In this document: piece after piece, positions 51,099-64,000 of the stretch
Position numbering within the stretch: position 1 is the stretch's first letter
How the letters are laid out: each line of letters starts with the position of its first letter
Assembly (NCBI GenBank): GCA_965153455.1
Contig: OZ234497.1
Location: forward strand, 13,378,302 to 13,442,301
DNA length: 64,000 bases
Source of the DNA: Sphagnum compactum
Lineage: Eukaryota; Bryophyta; Sphagnopsida; Sphagnales
Direction: 5' to 3'
Made by a program: the position numbers and the translations under genes
Notes under the pieces: generated by a model
What the model was told of the DNA's origin: nothing
Database searches by the model: none
Seen by the model: only the letters and a program-made list of their open reading frames with translations

Positions 51099-51672
51099 TC
51101 CAGCAGCTGCTGGTGCAAGGAGGTTTAGAGGACTAAATGTCAGGACTTGCTACTGCTGGCAAATCATTGCAACTGCTGTTTCTAATCAGCAGTACCATCA
51201 TCATCATCAACTGCCTCTCTTCCAGTTGCTCACAAGAAGGTATCATGGATACACCTGTGGGTTGAGGTGGAGGAGAGTGGAGGAGAGTGGAGGAGAGAAA
51301 AAAAACTACATAGAGATATGCAATTCTTTGTTTGTTATGTTGCTCCAAGTTTTGATACTACGAATTGGGTTTTCTTATAGTAGTTCCTGATTCTAATTCT
51401 AATACCAATGGCTTATTATGCACATCACCTCTTGCAATAAACCTTTGAGAGTCTATATCTTTGGAGAGAGTTTTGGAAAAAAGTTTATTCGTGAAGTTTT
51501 TGGAAATTTCAGTAATGGGTTTTCAGTTGTTGTTGTTGTTGTTGCAGCTGATTTGAGAGGAAGAAGAGAGTGGGAAATTGAGACCAATTTCAGAAAGGTT
51601 TTAGAAAAAGTTGTGGGATAGATTGCAAACACATGACCAGATCATGGATCATGTGCATTATGATATATGCAG

Positions 51673-60074
<8,402 letters not shown>

Positions 60075-60587
60075 CCACATGCCCCATGATTGTCCTTTCT
60101 ATTGCGTTTTGCCCCAATTGTATTGTAGAACTAATCAATCAAAACTCCCAAATCAATTTACTGGCCAATCCCAAGTTCCTGAGCTTTATACTGCAACAGC
60201 TTTGAATCCAGCCAATAGGGAAGGCCAAGGTGATGTCAATGATGTCAAAAGACTTATCAATTGTATACTAGTAGTTACATATCATATAAATTTGTGATAT
60301 ATTGACAATTTCTTACTGTGCGGCCCATTTCATCCCATCTCTGAGAACTTTCATGTAGAAAACGTATTCATGTAAAGCCCTAGTAGTAGCAGAGAAGTTA
60401 GATTGTATCAGCCTCTAGAATCATGTAAATTGCACTTGTGGAGCACTAAAACCACAAGGTCATCATTTTTCCTGGACGTGCTACTGCTGGCTGTTATCTG
60501 TGAGACAAAGAATACGATCGAGGCAATAACTTGTAAAGCAAATGGAGTTGTGACGAGGAGGGTGGCTCTAGCATTCAGTGCTTGCAG
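60075..60587. other. receptor-kinase 3' flank
   Basis: Probably 3' untranslated region and spacer. No other gene seen. Confidence 0.35.
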
Positions 60588-61005
60588 AGTTTGAAGACAT
60601 TTGAGAGATTTGATTGTGAATACCTCAGGTTGCAGTATAAGCAGAAGCTTGAGGAACTAGAAGAAGAGAAGAGATCTTTGCAGGGTAAAGTTTGGCATTA
60701 CATTTCATGGCAAAGTCCGTGGGTTGTTTCCACATCACCACAACAATCTGGTACAGCATTCTGCAGCAAACCGCATTTGTGTGTCCTTCATGTTGTAGTT
60801 TTGTCCACCATTTAGTGGCTGCAGGTAAGTGGTGTTCATGAACCCAGCAGCCTGTCCCTTCTTCAATGTGTGTGTGGCCTGCTCAGGAGGAAACAGACAG
60901 GTTGATAGCAAACCTTGAAACTCTTGCAAATGCAGCTGATTGGAATGTGCAAATGATACAAGAGGCAAGCATGCAGAAACAGAAGTGGCTGGAACTACAT
61001 ATACA
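60588..61005 (+). pseudogene. KIN-4-type kinesin coiled-coil fragment (two exon-like pieces)
   Basis: 60588-60683 encodes CEYLRLQYKQKLEELEEEKR plus SLQ, and 60887-61005 encodes EETDRLIANLETLANAADWN followed by MQKQKWLELHI. Together they follow the central coiled coil of plant KIN-4 (chromokinesin-like) kinesins, whose pattern is KKxxELEEEKRxxQxExDRLxAxxExL. Both pieces are complete in codons (32 and about 40) and the acceptor side AG is present for each. The donor after the first piece reads CAGGG, so no GT sits where the frame requires it. No motor domain or further exons flank it. Most likely a captured, non-functional fragment. The kinesin call is from recalled motifs. Confidence 0.5.
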
Positions 61006-61767
61006 ATCTGACCACAAAAGATTCTCTTCCTACTATGGCAGAAAGCAGTTGACTGCAACATGTCTGTTCAACAGGCTTACTGCAGATCTCTGTGTCATTG
61101 AGTTCTCACTAGGGGCAGATAGACTTGAGAAAGAAGCTGGTCAGAAACAAGTTAGCTTGCAACAAAAATCTACTGCATCAACAACACACAGAAGCAGCAG
61201 CAGCTTGTCTTTGCACCCACACTACTACTGATTGCCCAAGCAGCAAAGAGCAGCAAGGTCACAAAACATGGATGTGAGACCGGAGTGACCAGTTCTTAAG
61301 GCCAATGAAAAGCATTGTCCTTATGCTACATGAAGGAGAGATGAGAGAATGACAGTGCAAAATTTTAGAAACCAATTGGTTTGCTGCAAGTGTTTACCTT
61401 GGAGAAACCAAGAGGCAAACTAGAAGAAACCCAAAAACCTGAAACCAACTAGTTGTCGTAATTACTTTCATAACTTTGTTGAAGATTGCAAAGAAAAGTG
61501 ATTGTAACTTTTGTGTCAAAGACATATCACTGGTAGGTGCCTGATTTTCTCAGTGTTGGCCAGCTTCTTGTCATCTCAAAGAATGAATCTGTTCATCAAA
61601 TTGTTATTTGCAAATGAATCCAAGCATCTGCACCTCCAACATTAAGCTGAACAAATCAAAGTTCCAATAGATCACAAAGAATCCACTGATTTCCACGTTT
61701 CCAGAAAAAGCAAACATTTTGACATCATCCAGGTTTGGGGTTTTATTGTTTGATATCAGAATGCAAT
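61006..61767. other. spacer and ETF-QO 3' untranslated region
   Basis: No gene recognised. The last 150 bp before 61768 are probably the 3' untranslated region of the minus-strand gene. Confidence 0.35.
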
Positions 61768-63540
61768 CTACATTATGGTGTAACCTGGGCCACCACCACC
61801 CTCTGGAACTGTCCATTTTATGTTCTGTTTTGGATCTTTAATATCACAAGCCTGAACAATCACAAACAAGACATAATTAGTCACTGCTTCGTAATGGACT
61901 TTGATCATTTCATGTTCACAAGTGAAGACACAAACAACAAGTACAGTGGAGAGAAAGGTTGGACAATATAAAGCAAGTATTTGGCAGACTTCACATGGAG
62001 ATGAAGAGACAATCTCACCTTACAGTGGAGGCAATTTTGAGCATTGATGTTGAGCTGGAGCTTGTTGTCTTCATTAGCTATGTACCTGAAAGCAAGAGAC
62101 CCCAACCTCTTCATAAGAGACCCCTCAAAATGAACCAACCATGTATACAGCATAATGTGAGTAAGAAAGAACTTTGGGTGTACTCATAAACACGAGCAGG
62201 GCAGTATCGTGACTCCGGTGCTGCGAACTTGGGTAGATTAATGGTTTCTGGAACATGCTTGTCCACAAGGTATAAATGTGGTGGTTGATCATGCTCATGG
62301 TTGGTACTACTCCTGCATCCATGAAAGCAGAAATGTCCTTCTAACATCAATATCAATATGAAACATTCTTGTACAGGATAGATGCTAAAAGAAAAAGTTC
62401 CTAAGGAGCTTCTAATGAGAGAGTTACTCTCAAGAGCTCTCAGATACCTCAACAAGTAGTATGAATCCCTTCACATTTAAAATCTACATCAACCTGAAAA
62501 GACTTGAGAGGTGACCTAGAAAAAGATAATAAAGTTTTCAAATCTCAAAACATAACAGCAACCAATCAGGAAGCATAGAAAGACAAAACCCAACCCTAAA
62601 GAAAAGTTAAGAAAAGACAAAAAACAAAACTGAGGAGCAGATTGAATGACAGCAAGGGTCATACACATGTTCAATTGCGTTCAACATAGCATCTATGGTA
62701 TAAATCAACTACCACAGCATCCCCACTGACTTCATTGGCTCCTGATAATGCATGGGGATAATGTCGAACAAAGACCAATGTGCTGAGTTTCTCCCACAAG
62801 ACTGGTAGTAACTGGCAACTCATCATGCCATGATGTTTGCTAGCTCAACAGAACCTAACAGCGAAAGATAAGGCCAACAGGAATCCAAAGAGACAGAGAA
62901 AAGAAAGGAAAAGGAAAATTAAAAGGAAAAGAAAAGAAAACCCCAAACAAGAAAGAAGGAAGAAAAGAAAGAGAAAAAAAATGGATAATTTTAAGAGCAA
63001 GATATTCAGAGGACAATGTGGGCTTAGAAAAGCTCCCACTCATGATTAAAAAGCCCCTGAAATAATCACTTTAAAGATTAAGATGGCAGAAATGTTAAAC
63101 ATAAATCTTTCTTTCACAAGCAAATCTCTGGTCCAATTTAAAAGAAACTTTGAAGGGTAACCTCTTCTCTCAAGACCATTAAGACGCCTATCTTAATCTA
63201 GGAGACCAGAGGGTACCTAGTAATAGGAATCTGGAACAAAGAATAGAAACCTGTAAAGAGAAGTCAGCAAATCAAAAGTGATTACACCATCTGGTTTGGG
63301 GTATTGGATCGGCTTATGTTTCTCTGCGGCCTGCACAGTGCACAAGAATTCTCACACTAAACAGCTGAATATCAAACCTGGAGCTCACACCTGGTGTATC
63401 TTACTTATCTAACCATACAGCTTTGGTTTTGAAAGCAAGAGAATCGAAAGTGCTCATGTGACCACCTTTGTACCTCTGTGCATTCATGATCTGGTGGCCC
63501 ATGTGCTAAGGTATATGGCAACCTCCCCCTTATCACATAA
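61768..63540 (-). CDS. ETFQO: electron-transfer flavoprotein:ubiquinone oxidoreductase, C-terminal exons (partial)
   Basis: ETF-QO sits on the inner mitochondrial membrane and passes electrons from ETF (branched-chain amino acid, lysine and phytol breakdown) to ubiquinone. Minus-strand exons: 63474-63540, 63251-63330, 62184-62312, 62019-62085, 61768-61851; all GT..AG and in phase, ending with TAG at 61768-61770. They encode [84 protein letters not shown] and [15 protein letters not shown]. The four 4Fe-4S cysteines (SRYC, NC, HC, AC) are all present, spread over three exons. Earlier exons (FAD domain, quinone-binding helices) should lie to the right; I could not place one with confidence in 63541-64000, so the gene continues beyond the window. 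Confidence 0.93.
62880..62985. repeat. purine-rich (GA/A) tract in an ETF-QO intron
   Basis: About 105 bp almost wholly A and G on the plus strand, in the 938-bp intron 62313-63250. On the transcript it is a long pyrimidine tract. The Lys-rich and Phe/Leu-rich open frames here are artefacts of it. Confidence 0.8.
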
Positions 63541-64000
63541 CTGTTGAATCCCACAACAAAACAAAAGAGGAACATCAAAGTCATGCTTGACACAACTCCT
63601 ACATATCCTCCTAGCCTAAAACCTGGAAATAAAACACGAAGAAGTCAAGGAAAAAGATCTTCTACTTCTGTCCTTAGAACCATATTTCTAAGGCTGCCAT
63701 TAGATATTTTGGTTTCCAAGCTTCAGAGAAGGAAGATGACCTTACTGGTCCAAACCTGCATGAACAAGGCCCGGAAGCAATCCATGATGAAAGAACTGTA
63801 AGCACCATCACATTGAACAGTTACTAGAAGAAAGGAACTGAAGTCTTCAGTGAAATTCTTGAAGATGACAACAAACTGTAAAACTGTAGACCTATATCTC
63901 TTCTGGTCCTCAACCCTGAGCCAATTGAAGTACTCCATACAAAATGCAGCTCGATTCCTGAATGGAATGTGAAGGGTCAGATGGACAAACTGGGCGGATG
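63541..64000 (-). other. upstream ETF-QO intron or unplaced exon
   Basis: An open frame runs into 63540 from about 63625 (GGYVGVVSSMTLMFLFCFVV), in phase with the exon that begins YVIRGR. It may be intron translated by chance or a divergent membrane-anchoring segment. The rest shows no family I recognise. Confidence 0.35.

Noticed and set aside
51418-51621. First exon of the receptor kinase from the ATG at 51418
   Set aside because: The peptide is not a signal peptide and no donor gives the phase required by exon 51673; the Val run comes from a GTT repeat.
60866-61231. Full 121-residue protein
   Set aside because: Only the first part follows the kinesin coiled coil; the Ser/His-rich remainder reads past the exon-like segment.
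62837-63049. Lys/Arg-rich open frame (plus) and Phe/Leu-rich frames (minus)
   Set aside because: Artefact of a purine-rich tract inside an ETF-QO intron.

Overview
The window looks like nuclear DNA of a land plant. Its genes have spliceosomal introns with GT..AG borders. They encode plant-type cytosolic and organellar proteins: ribosomal protein S6, the ribosome-assembly factor RLP24, a leucine-rich-repeat receptor kinase and mitochondrial ETF-ubiquinone oxidoreductase. About three quarters of the sequence is AT-rich intergenic DNA full of decayed DNA transposons (PIF/Harbinger, hAT, CACTA, Helitron-like), foldbacks and minisatellites. The PPR-E fragment and the particular Harbinger and hAT relatives would suit a seed-free plant, but that is a weak inference and I cannot name the species.

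Layout. 0-9 kb: a broken PIF/Harbinger transposon with its two genes facing each other (302-3324), then minisatellites, a small inverted-repeat element (6475-6784) and a CACTA-type end (to 7920). 9.1-13.3 kb: a divergent ribosome-biogenesis gene pair, RPS6 (minus) and RLP24 (plus), sharing a 460-bp promoter with five telo-box motifs, followed by a PPR pseudogene. 14.6-15.4 kb: a non-autonomous hAT element packed with GATATC. 16.7-34.6 kb: gene-poor DNA holding a hAT-like transposase relic, a long near-perfect foldback (22898-23009), a Helitron-like relic, a 1.1-kb CACTA element with telomere-like and CCTA/CCCA repeats, and tandem duplications. 34.7-37.2 kb and 45.7-48.2 kb: two sibling intronless hAT elements, each with matching terminal inverted repeats beginning CAGGCCTC, perfect 8-bp target duplications, and a nearly full transposase gene broken by one in-frame stop. 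A third, older hAT relic lies between them (41.2-43.4 kb).

51-64 kb is the second genic block. It holds a 22-exon (plus unresolved signal-peptide exon) LRR receptor kinase on the plus strand with an intact kinase domain, then a two-exon fragment resembling a KIN-4 kinesin coiled coil. Last come the 3' exons of ETF-QO on the minus strand, which runs off the right edge.

The RPS6/RLP24 pair is the one functional partnership visible: a 40S protein and a 60S assembly factor that need coordinated expression in growing cells. The other genes appear independent. The most unusual material is the pair of sibling hAT elements: recent-looking, more GC-rich than their surroundings, one carrying a perfectly duplicated 109-bp end. 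All exon models were built by reading splice sites and checking codon phase; no database search was possible.
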